33,420 nt of DNA from Thermodiscus sp. (GTDB lineage Archaea; Thermoproteota; Thermoprotei_A; Sulfolobales; Acidilobaceae): assembly GCA_015521175.1 (NCBI GenBank), contig WAOR01000086.1:1-33420 (forward strand), in the 5' to 3' direction. Positions within the stretch are counted from its first letter, which is position 1, and each line of letters starts with the position of its first letter. Under the pieces are notes generated by a model. That model did not search any database and was not told the origin of the DNA. It saw only the letters and a program-made list of their open reading frames with translations. Made by a program: the position numbers and the translations under genes. This document shows, piece by piece, positions 17,522 through 26,206 of the stretch.

Positions 17522-18121
17522 CTACTTGAATACTATACCATCAACAGACCTCACCACTATCCCTTTGTAGAGCCATGATACCTGCCGGAGAGTGGCGTGG
17601 AGGTCGAAGTCTGTTAGGGCGCTTATTCCGTCTATCGGAACTATCACCTTGTACCACCTTAGTGCGGCGCTCGCCGCAGTATGGAGCACACAGATGTTGG
17701 CCACGGTGCCCACTATCACTGTGTTTTTGATGCCATACACGCGGAGCAGATCGTCTAGCGGTGTCCCGTAGAAGCCATCGTACCTAGTCTTAACCACTAC
17801 TATGTCTCCCTCTTGGGGCTTCAACTCGTCTATGATTTGCCAACCCCATGTCCCGTAGCGGACGTGCTCTCCCCAGATCTCGTATTCGGGGTCGTTGTCG
17901 TAGTGGGTGTCCTGGGTGTAGAATGCCCGGGCCCCCGCCTTACGGGCCTTTTCTAGGAGCCTCTTTATGGGCTCGACTGTGGCCTGTGCTGTTGGAACAT
18001 AGAGCTTGCCCTCTGGCTTGACGAAGTCGTTTTGCATGTCAACCACTATGATAGCTGTCTCCTTGGCGGAGAGCTCTACCTGGTCCACGACCTCGTATTC
18101 GGGGACTTCCACTGTGGCCAT
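17522..18121 (-). CDS. Isochorismatase-family cysteine hydrolase (nicotinamidase-like)
   Basis: TAIIVVDMQNDFVKPEG, TQDTHYDNDPEY, VVKTRYDGFYGT, IVGTVANICVLHTAASAALRWYKVIVPIDGI. Confidence 0.88.
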   Translation of the reverse strand: MATVEVPEYEVVDQVELSAKETAIIVVDMQNDFVKPEGKLYVPTAQATVEPIKRLLEKARKAGARAFYTQDTHYDNDPEYEIWGEHVRYGTWGWQIIDELKPQEGDIVVVKTRYDGFYGTPLDDLLRVYGIKNTVIVGTVANICVLHTAASAALRWYKVIVPIDGISALTDFDLHATLRQVSWLYKGIVVRSVDGIVFK

Positions 18122-18225
18122 AGCTACATCACCATACTACTAGTAGTCTTCACGAGGGGAGTTTAAGGTTGCGCGTATAACCCTGTAAACACCCATAACA
18201 CGTACCCGGGGAGGTGCTGTAGGAA

Positions 18226-19791
18226 GTGACGACGGGGATACCTGGCCTCAGGCCTGGAAGGTTAGAGGAGGCTATTAGTGTAGAGGATATGAGGGCATAC
18301 GAGCTTAACGGCGTATACCTGGGGGTCCCCCTACTCCTCATGATGGAGAACGCTGGCAGAAGCGTTGCCGACTATGTAGAGTACAGGCTAGGCGGAGTTA
18401 AGGGCAAGAAGATCGTAGTCTTCGCCGGCAAGGGCGGGAATGGTGGAGACGGCTTCGTAGCGGCACGCCACCTAGCCGCTAGGGGTGCGATCGTCGAGGT
18501 ACACCTAGCATACCCGCCCAGCGAGGTCGAACACCCAGACGCCAGGCTCAACCTAGAGGCGCTACAACGCCTGGATAGCGTCAGGCTGGTGAAGCCCTTC
18601 GCCAAGGGATGGCTCGAGACAAAGTCGGCCGACGCAGTCATCGACGCCCTACTAGGCACTGGCGTGAAGGGTGCTCTTAGGGGCAGCATAAGGGAGGCGG
18701 CGAGGGCCTACAATGAGGCGGGAGGCCTAAGGGTCTCCGTAGACGTGCCTACAGGCGTAGACCCCGACACTGGCAACGCCGTGGAGGGAGCTGTGAGGTC
18801 TGATGCAACAGTTACAATGCACAAGCCCAAGAAGGGCCTCTTTCAAGCCAGACACTATACGGGAGAGATCATTGTAGCAGAGATAGGTCTACCAAGAGAC
18901 GCCGAGGTAATAACTGGGCCTGGAGATGTAGCCGCGAGGATCCCGGGTAGGCCTAGAGACGCCCATAAGGGGTCGGCTGGAAGACTCCTCGTAGTCGCTG
19001 GTAGCAGGTACTATGTCGGAGCCCCACTCCTGGCGAGTATGGCGGCGGCCAGGGTTGGCGTGGACCTCGTATTCCTCGCCTCCACGCGCGAGATAGCGTT
19101 CGAGGCCGCTAGCCAGTGTTCAACAATAGTCCCAAGACCCTTCCACAGCGAAACGCTCACGAGCAGGGATCTACAAGAACTATCAAAGCTACTCGACAAG
19201 GCCCACGGACTACTCGTAGGCCCCGGGCTGGGCGACGAGCAGGAGACACTAGAAGCAGTAGTGAGCCTCGTCCATGAAGCCGTCGAGAAGAAGATCCCCG
19301 TTGTAGTGGATGCGGATGGCCTCAAGGCGATAGCAAAAACTAGCGGTAGACTAAGTGGATCAGTGGTGCTTACACCTCACAGAGGAGAGGCAAAGAGGCT
19401 GGCGGGAGTGAGTGATAGTGACGATCATTCTGACTGGAGGAGGCTCGCAAGGATGATAGCTGAGAAGTACGATGCGGTAGTGCTTCTCAAAGGCCCTACT
19501 GACTATATCTGCGATGCCAAGGGGAGATGCCGTGAGAACAGGTCCGGCGTGCCAGCCATGAGCGTGGGCGGGACCGGGGACGTGTTATCAGGGCTAGTAG
19601 CCGGGATATTGGCTAAGAGGAAGGCTCTAGGCAAGGATCCAGACCCCCTCAACTCGGCGGCGACAGGAGCGTTCCTAAATGGGAGGGCCGGAGAGCTCGC
19701 TTATAACGATCTCGGGGAGTCCTTGACGGCCAGAGACCTTCTCACATATATACCCGTATTGTTGAGGGACCCCCTCTTAGGGGTCAAGTAA
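18226..19791 (+). CDS. nnr: Bifunctional NAD(P)H-hydrate epimerase / ADP-dependent NAD(P)H-hydrate dehydratase
   Basis: MMENAGRSVADYVEYRL, VFAGKGGNGGDGFVAARHLAARG; C-terminal DAHKGSAGRLLVVAGS, GLLVGPGLG, VVDADGLKA, LTPHRGEAKRLAG, SVGGTGDVLSGLVAGILA. Confidence 0.93.
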   Translation: MTTGIPGLRPGRLEEAISVEDMRAYELNGVYLGVPLLLMMENAGRSVADYVEYRLGGVKGKKIVVFAGKGGNGGDGFVAARHLAARGAIVEVHLAYPPSEVEHPDARLNLEALQRLDSVRLVKPFAKGWLETKSADAVIDALLGTGVKGALRGSIREAARAYNEAGGLRVSVDVPTGVDPDTGNAVEGAVRSDATVTMHKPKKGLFQARHYTGEIIVAEIGLPRDAEVITGPGDVAARIPGRPRDAHKGSAGRLLVVAGSRYYVGAPLLASMAAARVGVDLVFLASTREIAFEAASQCSTIVPRPFHSETLTSRDLQELSKLLDKAHGLLVGPGLGDEQETLEAVVSLVHEAVEKKIPVVVDADGLKAIAKTSGRLSGSVVLTPHRGEAKRLAGVSDSDDHSDWRRLARMIAEKYDAVVLLKGPTDYICDAKGRCRENRSGVPAMSVGGTGDVLSGLVAGILAKRKALGKDPDPLNSAATGAFLNGRAGELAYNDLGESLTARDLLTYIPVLLRDPLLGVK

Positions 19792-19839
19792 GCTTAATAA
19801 TATTCACATTTATCCAAGCCATACGCGGGGCCACAGGTA

Positions 19840-20718
19840 TTGGATATAACAGTAGGCTTCAGCATCGACAGGCTATTCGACCTTATCCAGTGGGGAGCAC
19901 TAGAGAACCCCGGGGAGGCCAGGGCACGGGAGAGATTCTCCAAGCTACGAGACTATTTTCAGAAACTCCTTGGAAGGAAGCTTTTCGAGAAAATCGCTGG
20001 CTCCGAACAAGTACTGGTTGTAGACGTCATGGGCGGTACAGGGATAGCCGGAGCAGCTTTTCTAGCGGCCCACCAGGCCCTAAGGGGGGAGAAGGGAGAA
20101 TACAAGCTAACCGTGGTCGACGCGAGGAGGAAGGCCCTGGACTATGCCTCGAGGTGGCTTAGCCATGCGGGTCTCCAGGGAGTGGAGCTCTCAGCTATTA
20201 CTGGCGATGCTAGGAGGCTCCCAGAGGTACTCGGCGGTGAGAAGTATGATGTAGCCCTCGTGTGGGGTAGCAGTCTACCTCACGTAGACGTGCCGGGGAT
20301 GATACTGCTATTAGCAGGCCTGCGAGAGTCCATCGCCGAGGAGGGAGTAGCCCTGATAGAACAGCACGACCTTCTGCCCCGCCTTCTATTCGCCAACAAC
20401 TATAAGGACGTCTTGCTCGAGGGCGAGGCCATAACTATGCACCGCGGCTACGACCCCCGTACTGGTAGCGTGGAGCGGGTCGTGTATGATGCAAGGACAA
20501 TGCTATACCAGGGCGTCATGAAGACGAGGATATGGGAGATGAGCACGATAGCCGGGTACGCCTGGCTCTTCTTCCAGGAAGTATATCGCGACCACTACCT
20601 CGAGCAGGCTGGAGGGGGCCGCGCAGCCACGGTTTTGATAGCCTCTAAGCCCCGGGGCAACGCTCCGGGCTGGGAGGAACTGTGGGGGTCCCTCGACGAA
20701 TACTACAAGCCATTATAG
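19840..20718 (+). CDS. Class I SAM-dependent methyltransferase
   Basis: VLVVDVMGGTGIAGAAFLAAHQAL...LTVVDARRKALDYA...ALVWGSSLPHVD; TTG start. Confidence 0.75.
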   Translation: MDITVGFSIDRLFDLIQWGALENPGEARARERFSKLRDYFQKLLGRKLFEKIAGSEQVLVVDVMGGTGIAGAAFLAAHQALRGEKGEYKLTVVDARRKALDYASRWLSHAGLQGVELSAITGDARRLPEVLGGEKYDVALVWGSSLPHVDVPGMILLLAGLRESIAEEGVALIEQHDLLPRLLFANNYKDVLLEGEAITMHRGYDPRTGSVERVVYDARTMLYQGVMKTRIWEMSTIAGYAWLFFQEVYRDHYLEQAGGGRAATVLIASKPRGNAPGWEELWGSLDEYYKPL

Positions 20719-20760
20719 CAGTCCCCCAGGGAGACCACCACCCCGGAGGGCTACCGGGTA

Positions 20761-21288
20761 ATGGGTAAGGGCCACAGGATAAGGGAGAGGTACGAGGCCA
20801 CAGCCGCCGGGTACGATGAACTCTACAGGGCCGAGCAATACGAGAAGTATAGCGTAGCGTTGAAGAGGGTCCCTCCAAAGGGCCGAGTCCTAGACGCTGG
20901 CTGTGGTACAGGGCTCCTAGCCGAGTACATGCGCACCGCCGGCTACCTCGACAATGTCAGCGAGTACTACTGCCTCGATTACAGCTGGGAGATGCTACGA
21001 ATAGCCCGTTGGAGGCTGAGCCATATCTGCCCTGGCAAGTGCCACGTTTTGGAGGGCAACGCGATGGCCCTCCCCTTCCATGATAACGTCTTCGACGTTG
21101 TATACAGCTTCACAGTACTAGACCTTGTAGACAATCTAGACATCGCAGTAAGGGAACTAGTAAGGGTCTCCCAAGGCCCCGTAGTGGCGAGCCTCCTAAA
21201 GAAGCTACCCTACAAGGACAAGCTCCTCTCACAGCTTAAGCCGATCGTAGCGGTCACGAGCAAAGACGTAGTCCTAAGGCTCGACTAG
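20761..21288 (+). CDS. SAM-dependent methyltransferase (UbiE/Methyltransf_11-like)
   Basis: GRVLDAGCGTGLLAEYM, YYCLDYSWEMLRIARWRL, GNAMALPFHDNVFDVVYSFTVLDLVDN. Confidence 0.88.
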   Translation: MGKGHRIRERYEATAAGYDELYRAEQYEKYSVALKRVPPKGRVLDAGCGTGLLAEYMRTAGYLDNVSEYYCLDYSWEMLRIARWRLSHICPGKCHVLEGNAMALPFHDNVFDVVYSFTVLDLVDNLDIAVRELVRVSQGPVVASLLKKLPYKDKLLSQLKPIVAVTSKDVVLRLD

Positions 21289-21989
21289 AGGGACCCCCAA
21301 GTCATCCTCCTAAAGAAGGGGTTCTCCCTGCGAAGCCTCTCAACAGTCTCCTCAACGCTAACCCCTGGCGGGACCTCGACCTTTAGGAATACTCCCGTCC
21401 TCCCATGCTCCTTCCTTCTAGTCAACACCCTGACCCTCTCAAGCACCGTCTCAATTGACACGCCTACTATTCTCGCGACGAGGTGCTCGTTCCCCTCAAC
21501 CTCGACCTCCACGTGCCCCCCTGGAGTGGGTATTATGAGGCGTAGCTCCTTTGACACTCCAGGGACCCTCACGCTCCCTATTAGGCCCTTGTAGTCTAGC
21601 TCGCCTCCCCACTTGTAGAACTCCCTCTCCCTAGGCCTGAGCCTCGCTAAAGGGTGGCTCACAACCTTCTCCTCCCTCTCGTCAAGGTAGTAGTAGACCT
21701 TGGGCACGTAGCCAGGAGTGGCCTGGACTATCTCCCGGTAGTATACCATGTACCCAGCCCTTTCGAGCAGTAGCTCGACCATGCTGGGGGGCACGGGCTC
21801 CAGTATGACTACGTCTATATCACTATCCTCACGGACGTCTCCCCTCGCGATACTACCGTGTACCACTACTGGGGCTCGGAGGGGCTGGAGAGCCTCTACT
21901 AGGCGTTTAGCCCTACGCCTCTTCTCCGCCAGGACCTCCCAGTGCCTTGGGGTATACTCCCTCTCCTCCCCCAGCCCCTCCCAGGTCAT
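21285..21989 (-). CDS. MNT/Pol-beta-like nucleotidyltransferase-domain protein
   Basis: VVVHGSIARGDVREDSDIDVVILEP (GSxxRG...SDxD motif). Confidence 0.85.
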   Translation of the reverse strand: MTWEGLGEEREYTPRHWEVLAEKRRRAKRLVEALQPLRAPVVVHGSIARGDVREDSDIDVVILEPVPPSMVELLLERAGYMVYYREIVQATPGYVPKVYYYLDEREEKVVSHPLARLRPREREFYKWGGELDYKGLIGSVRVPGVSKELRLIIPTPGGHVEVEVEGNEHLVARIVGVSIETVLERVRVLTRRKEHGRTGVFLKVEVPPGVSVEETVERLRRENPFFRRMTWGSL

Positions 21990-22357
21990 CCCTCAACCAC
22001 GTACCTCTCGTTCAGGGCCTCCCCAATTATCTCCCCCTGGGGGTCCCTCGCTGTTATTATGAAGAGGGCCCTCCTACCGTCGAAGGAGGCGAGCCTAGCC
22101 TCAACGATAACCCTCTCTCCGACGCCCACGCTACGCCTATGCTTCACGTCAACCCTATACCCCACACTAGTCCTCCTATCGCCTAGCAGCTCGTCGAGGC
22201 ACATCCTAGCGGTAGCCTCCATGAATAGGGCGAGACAGGGCGTTGACAGGACGAGCTTACCCCTACCCGCTAAGTGCTGGGCCACATGCTCCTCGCCTAC
22301 AGTCCACTCGGCCTTACAGACGACCTGCTCCTCCCGCTCTATGCTAAGGCTGGGCAT
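21986..22357 (-). CDS. Hotdog-fold thioesterase-like protein (FlK-like)
   Basis: LVLSTPCLALFMEATARMCLDELLGDRRTSVGYRVDVKHRRSVGVGERVIVEARL; T/E/H positions resemble the FlK-type triad. Confidence 0.75.
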   Translation of the reverse strand: MPSLSIEREEQVVCKAEWTVGEEHVAQHLAGRGKLVLSTPCLALFMEATARMCLDELLGDRRTSVGYRVDVKHRRSVGVGERVIVEARLASFDGRRALFIITARDPQGEIIGEALNERYVVEG

Positions 22358-23168
22358 ACTCCTCAGCCCTCCTCACGAAGCCCTCGGCTGCGGCAAAAAT
22401 GTCCTCTGGCTCCACCCCAGCGTATTCTAGGAGGCTTATGAAGCTGTTAGCGAGCGAGTATGCAAGCCCTGGGCTGGGCGGGGAGTAGACAGTCTCCTTT
22501 ACGAGGCTCCGGGCCAGGCCTGGAGGATAGACGTGTATGTTCGAGTCGGGCCATAGCCCCCGTATGAGGCCGTCGCTCACGTATCCCACTAGGCCGAACA
22601 CGCTGCCATTACGGGTAACCCTGTAGGAGACTAGGCTACCCTCACCCCTAACGGGGTCTATCCACTCTTCCCTGGAGAGCTTTGAGACAATTGGCTCCAA
22701 TAGCTCTCTAGGAACGGGTTCGTCATCCTCTACTATATCCCATTCCCGGAATGCCTCCTCGACAACGGCTTCAAGGCTGCTAGGCGAGTATAGTTCTATG
22801 AAGGGTTTAGAAGCGCTCTTACCGACACCATAGACGAGACCGCTATATCTCGAGAACTCATCGACCGCCACTTCATATGCCCACTTGAGGGTCCCCCCGT
22901 TAAACACTATGACCCCGAAGTAGTCGCCGCCACTAGCCCTATACTCGCCACCACCACTAGCCCTCCTAAAAACACCACCACTACTCCAAACAGCTGCAAG
23001 ACTTCCCACCGTGACACCGGAGCCGTCAATCCTGCCAGTAGCTACTAGGGCCTCATAGCCCTCTGGAAACCTAGGAGCGGCGAACAATGGTATAGCCGCG
23101 GCCTCGGCCAGGGATAGACTGCCAGCATCGACCAGTAAGACCCTCGGCATCCTAGAGGGACCCTCCAA
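22344..23168 (-). CDS. Lipoate-ligase-like protein, apparent divergent paralogue of 12870-13703
   Basis: FRRASGGGEYRASGGDYFGVIVF aligns with WRRITGGPSYKATGATGYAGLVF; VSDGLIRGLWPDSNIHVYPPG aligns with VTGDGFISNARIDGVFHAAPP. Confidence 0.5.
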   Translation of the reverse strand: MEGPSRMPRVLLVDAGSLSLAEAAAIPLFAAPRFPEGYEALVATGRIDGSGVTVGSLAAVWSSGGVFRRASGGGEYRASGGDYFGVIVFNGGTLKWAYEVAVDEFSRYSGLVYGVGKSASKPFIELYSPSSLEAVVEEAFREWDIVEDDEPVPRELLEPIVSKLSREEWIDPVRGEGSLVSYRVTRNGSVFGLVGYVSDGLIRGLWPDSNIHVYPPGLARSLVKETVYSPPSPGLAYSLANSFISLLEYAGVEPEDIFAAAEGFVRRAEEYAQP

Positions 23169-23183
23169 TCCACCGGGGAAGGC

Positions 23184-23774
23184 CTAGTCGAGCAACCCAC
23201 TATAACGGTCGAGTACATACACCGGTGGGACCTCCCTGAGACTCCGCCTCCTAACCGTCACAACCACCGCCCTCTCATCGGGGAGGTAAGCCCAGTCATA
23301 ATCCTCCCCATGCCTCTGCAACGGGGGCTCCTCACCCTCCTCCAAGTAGTAGTAAGCCTCAACGAGCACTCCGTCGGGGCCCCAGTCCACGCGGAGCCTA
23401 TCAGCCAGGAGATCACTACCCTCTAATGCGGCGAACTCCATTATGAAACCGGGCTCGTCCGGGTCGAACTCCAGCATCTCAAGCTCAAAGCGGCCCCTAG
23501 CCTCCAACCTATCCAGGACTCTCGACACGAGGCTCCTCCAAGCCTCAACAGCGTAGAAATAGACCTCGTCGAACAGTGAGGCCAGCCTGTGCTCCTTCCT
23601 AACCTTCAGGTCGAGCCCCCACCTGGCTAGGTCGCCCGAGTAGGGAGCCATTGATTCAAGGCTGGCCTTAACAACATCCTCAACGCTAGCCTTCAGCCTT
23701 TCGGCAAGGCGGGAAAGCTTCCCAAGAGTCTCCTTGTCAACCTCAACCCTAACCTCTACCATCAGCTTCACCAA
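23184..23774 (-). CDS. Hypothetical protein (196 aa), first gene of a four-gene minus-strand operon
   Basis: Long protein-like ORF; N-terminus VEVRVEVDKETLGKLSRLAERLKASVEDVVKASLES could be RHH-like. Confidence 0.65.
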   Translation of the reverse strand: MVKLMVEVRVEVDKETLGKLSRLAERLKASVEDVVKASLESMAPYSGDLARWGLDLKVRKEHRLASLFDEVYFYAVEAWRSLVSRVLDRLEARGRFELEMLEFDPDEPGFIMEFAALEGSDLLADRLRVDWGPDGVLVEAYYYLEEGEEPPLQRHGEDYDWAYLPDERAVVVTVRRRSLREVPPVYVLDRYSGLLD

Positions 23775-23885
23775 AGCCCCAGGGTTAATAGTGAGGGGTT
23801 ATAACCGGGGTCAAACACATACTCGAGTGTAAAAGATAGCGCCTTTATACCATTCCAGCCCCTCGGCCAGTGAGGCGACGAGAGA

Positions 23886-24167
23886 ATGATGACGGCAACA
23901 CAGGCAATAGGCGTCGCAGGAATGCTACTCGTATTCGCAAGCTTCATAGCCAAGAACTGGATATGGCTCTACAGCCTAAACCTCCTAGGCTCAACCCTAC
24001 TGATGCTATACGCGATACTAAACCATGACCCAGTCTTCACAATACTCGAGGCAGGAATAGTATCCCTCCTAGTCTACAGGCTCATAGGAGAGGTGAAGCG
24101 GAGGCGGCTCGAGACTCGGGTTCGATCCTCACCAGAGAGTGTCGGCAGCGGTCAAGCCACTCCATAG
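23886..24167 (+). CDS. Small membrane protein, CBU_0592-like
   Basis: QAIGVAGMLLVFASFIAKNWIWLYSLNLLGSTLLMLYAILNHDPVFTILEAGIVSLLVYRL. Confidence 0.7.
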   Translation: MMTATQAIGVAGMLLVFASFIAKNWIWLYSLNLLGSTLLMLYAILNHDPVFTILEAGIVSLLVYRLIGEVKRRRLETRVRSSPESVGSGQATP

Positions 24168-24293
24168 CCGCCTCCAGGGAGCAAGTATTGTATACTCCTA
24201 GTTAAAATATTAAACAACAACCAACGAGTTGTTAAAAGGTACTACAATTTCCACTCACAAATGGCAGTAAACGAAACCGGAGAAGTAACCAAT

Positions 24294-24306
24294 AAACATA
24301 TATAGC
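24294..24306 (+). promoter_or_regulatory. Candidate TATA box for the first pilin-like gene
   Basis: AAACATATATAG in an AT-rich spacer about 50 nt upstream of the start. Confidence 0.45.
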
Positions 24307-24349
24307 CCCGCCACGATAATAGCGTACTGACAACATAATAAGGTGATGT

Positions 24350-24796
24350 ATGATGGCCAGGTCGAGGAAGGGTATAAGCCCAGTAATCGCCACCGTAATC
24401 ATCGTAGCTGTAGCGATTGCAATTAGCATCGCCGTGGCAGGATGGCTATTCGGACTATGGGGCGGCCTAGCAAGCGGAACCGCCCAAATCCAGGTATCAA
24501 GCGTCTCAGTCAATACGACAACCGCTAGCATCTACGTAGTAAACACTGGCAGCGGCGCCGACCAAATCCTCAAGATCGAGCTAAACAATGGAACTAAGAC
24601 CGTAACCCTAACGCCAACAAGCGCATTCGGCCAGGCAGTAACAAGCTACCCAATCAAGATACAGGCTAACCAGAAGGGCTGGATCTACGCAAGCGTGCCC
24701 ACCACGATAACGCTAACCCCCGGCCAGAGCGTAACCGTCAAGATCTACTTCGAGAAGAGCGGAACCGTAACAGTCCCTGTAACCGTCCAGGGCTAA
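24350..24796 (+). CDS. Archaeal type IV pilin-like protein
   Basis: Class III-type signal RSRKG|ISPVIATVIIVAVAIAISIAVAGWLFG followed by a beta-rich, Thr-rich domain. Confidence 0.85.
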   Translation: MMARSRKGISPVIATVIIVAVAIAISIAVAGWLFGLWGGLASGTAQIQVSSVSVNTTTASIYVVNTGSGADQILKIELNNGTKTVTLTPTSAFGQAVTSYPIKIQANQKGWIYASVPTTITLTPGQSVTVKIYFEKSGTVTVPVTVQG

Positions 24797-24871
24797 CATC
24801 CTTAATTTTTTGTTTAAAGTGTAAATTATTTAGTAATATAGTTTTAAGTTCTATAGAGATAGTATAATTTA

Positions 24872-24893
24872 ATACCTGGTATTTTCCAGGTAA
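24872..24893. repeat. Short inverted repeat ACCTGG-TATTTT-CCAGGT between the pilin-like genes
   Basis: Exact 6-bp arms read directly, just upstream of the second pilin-like ORF. Confidence 0.6.
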
Positions 24894-24911
24894 CAAAACA
24901 CGGGGCGTGCA

Positions 24912-25349
24912 TTGAAGAAAAGAGCGATATCCCCGGCTATAAGCGAGTTTATATTAGCAGTAATAACGGTCTCTCTTGCAATCCTAGCGACATCATACTT
25001 TATAGGCGTGTGGAACCAGCAACAGGAGAAATTCTCAGTAGTACCAATTGTTAACATTAGGAGTACCTTGAACTCTACTTCCACACAGCCCGTGCTGGTT
25101 TTACATATTAAGAATGAGGGGGCGCGGGCGGTTCACATTATCCGGGTCGAGATCCGGGTGGGGACTGGTGCTTGGGTTAATACGTCTAACTGGACTATAA
25201 AGCCTGGAGAATCAGTTGACCTGACGATTTCTAGCTGGGAGTGGTGGGGGAATGATAGCCCGCCTGACTTGAATCCGGGCGATAAGTGTAGGGTTGTCAT
25301 AATAACCGAGAAGATTGGATCACTCTTCTATGATGTAACAGTCTCGTAG
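24912..25349 (+). CDS. Second type IV pilin-like protein
   Basis: TTG start; KKR|AISPAISEFILAVITVSLAILATSYFIGVW N-terminus. Confidence 0.82.
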   Translation: MKKRAISPAISEFILAVITVSLAILATSYFIGVWNQQQEKFSVVPIVNIRSTLNSTSTQPVLVLHIKNEGARAVHIIRVEIRVGTGAWVNTSNWTIKPGESVDLTISSWEWWGNDSPPDLNPGDKCRVVIITEKIGSLFYDVTVS

Positions 25350-25358
25350 CAACTTCCT

Positions 25359-26003
25359 CTACACGAGCCTATAGGGGCACTCCGTTCTAAGACTGCAGGC
25401 TGAGCATTTATTCCCTGCTGGAGGCCTCGGCTGTACAAGGCCTACGAGTAGTCGGACGGGTCTCGCTAAAAGCCGTAGTATTTCGTCCTCTCCAAGTATC
25501 CTGGTTTTTATGGTGTAGGCCGGGTTTTTGGCTGGTTTTGGGCCCTCATTTTTAATCTTCCATACTGCTTCCCTGAGGGCCTCTTCGTCCCTGGCTAGGG
25601 CTAGTGCGAGGACGATCGTGTCGGGGTCTCTCCCGGTGATCTGGCCTAGGAGTAGGCTTGCTAGTGCTAGTACTGCCCAGTCTCCTGGGTAGTCTCGGAG
25701 GTTGGGCCTTATCTTGCCTCGTATGATTGCTTTAGGCCGGGCGTTTTCGAAGTATACTGCGTCAGGGGTGGTTATTGCTGGGTATCCCATTATTTCGCCT
25801 GCTAGTGTTAGTTTTACGTAGGCTTTTCCCACCCTTGGTATTTGCTTGATTGTTTCAAGGGTTCTCTGTACTATTCTCCTGGCTAGTCCCGGGGTTATCC
25901 TGGTTTGCTTCTTGGCTTCTATGTATGGCTTGTATTCGCAGTATAGCGCTGATTGTATTAGGTATCCTGTTATTGCGCCTGTGTATGCTATTGGCGGGTC
26001 CAT
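25359..26003 (-). CDS. Cas4/RecB-like protein with C-terminal Cys cluster
   Basis: N-terminal ALYCEYKPYIEAKK, central TTPDAVYFENARPKAIIRGKI (PD-(D/E)xK-like position), C-terminal CSACSLRTECPYR. Confidence 0.5.
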   Translation of the reverse strand: MDPPIAYTGAITGYLIQSALYCEYKPYIEAKKQTRITPGLARRIVQRTLETIKQIPRVGKAYVKLTLAGEIMGYPAITTPDAVYFENARPKAIIRGKIRPNLRDYPGDWAVLALASLLLGQITGRDPDTIVLALALARDEEALREAVWKIKNEGPKPAKNPAYTIKTRILGEDEILRLLARPVRLLVGLVQPRPPAGNKCSACSLRTECPYRLV

Positions 26004-26206
26004 TGTAGGTCTTTCCTCCCTGGGGGTCCCCTGGCTGGTGGCCCTTGTTTCATCTGGGGTTCTTGTTGTTTTGTATTACGTTTTGTTAGTGGATTCTATT
26101 AGGCTTCGCATGGGTTTACATGTGGAAGCTATTTATTTCTGCGCCTATACTGAGTAGTTTACCCAGGAATCGAGTAAGGTCTTTACTTAGGGGAGGGTGA
26201 CGGGGA

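Noticed and set aside
24105-24140. GGGTTCGATCC resembles a tRNA T-loop
   Set aside because: The T-stem does not pair and no acceptor, D or anticodon arms can be built; it lies within the small membrane protein ORF.
26026-26157. Possible single-TM mini-protein on + (VPWLVALVSSGVLVVLYYVLLVDSIRLRMGLHVEAIYFCAYTE)
   Set aside because: No clear start or SD, and the region may be the promoter/leader of the minus-strand Cas4-like gene; could be rechecked by conservation.
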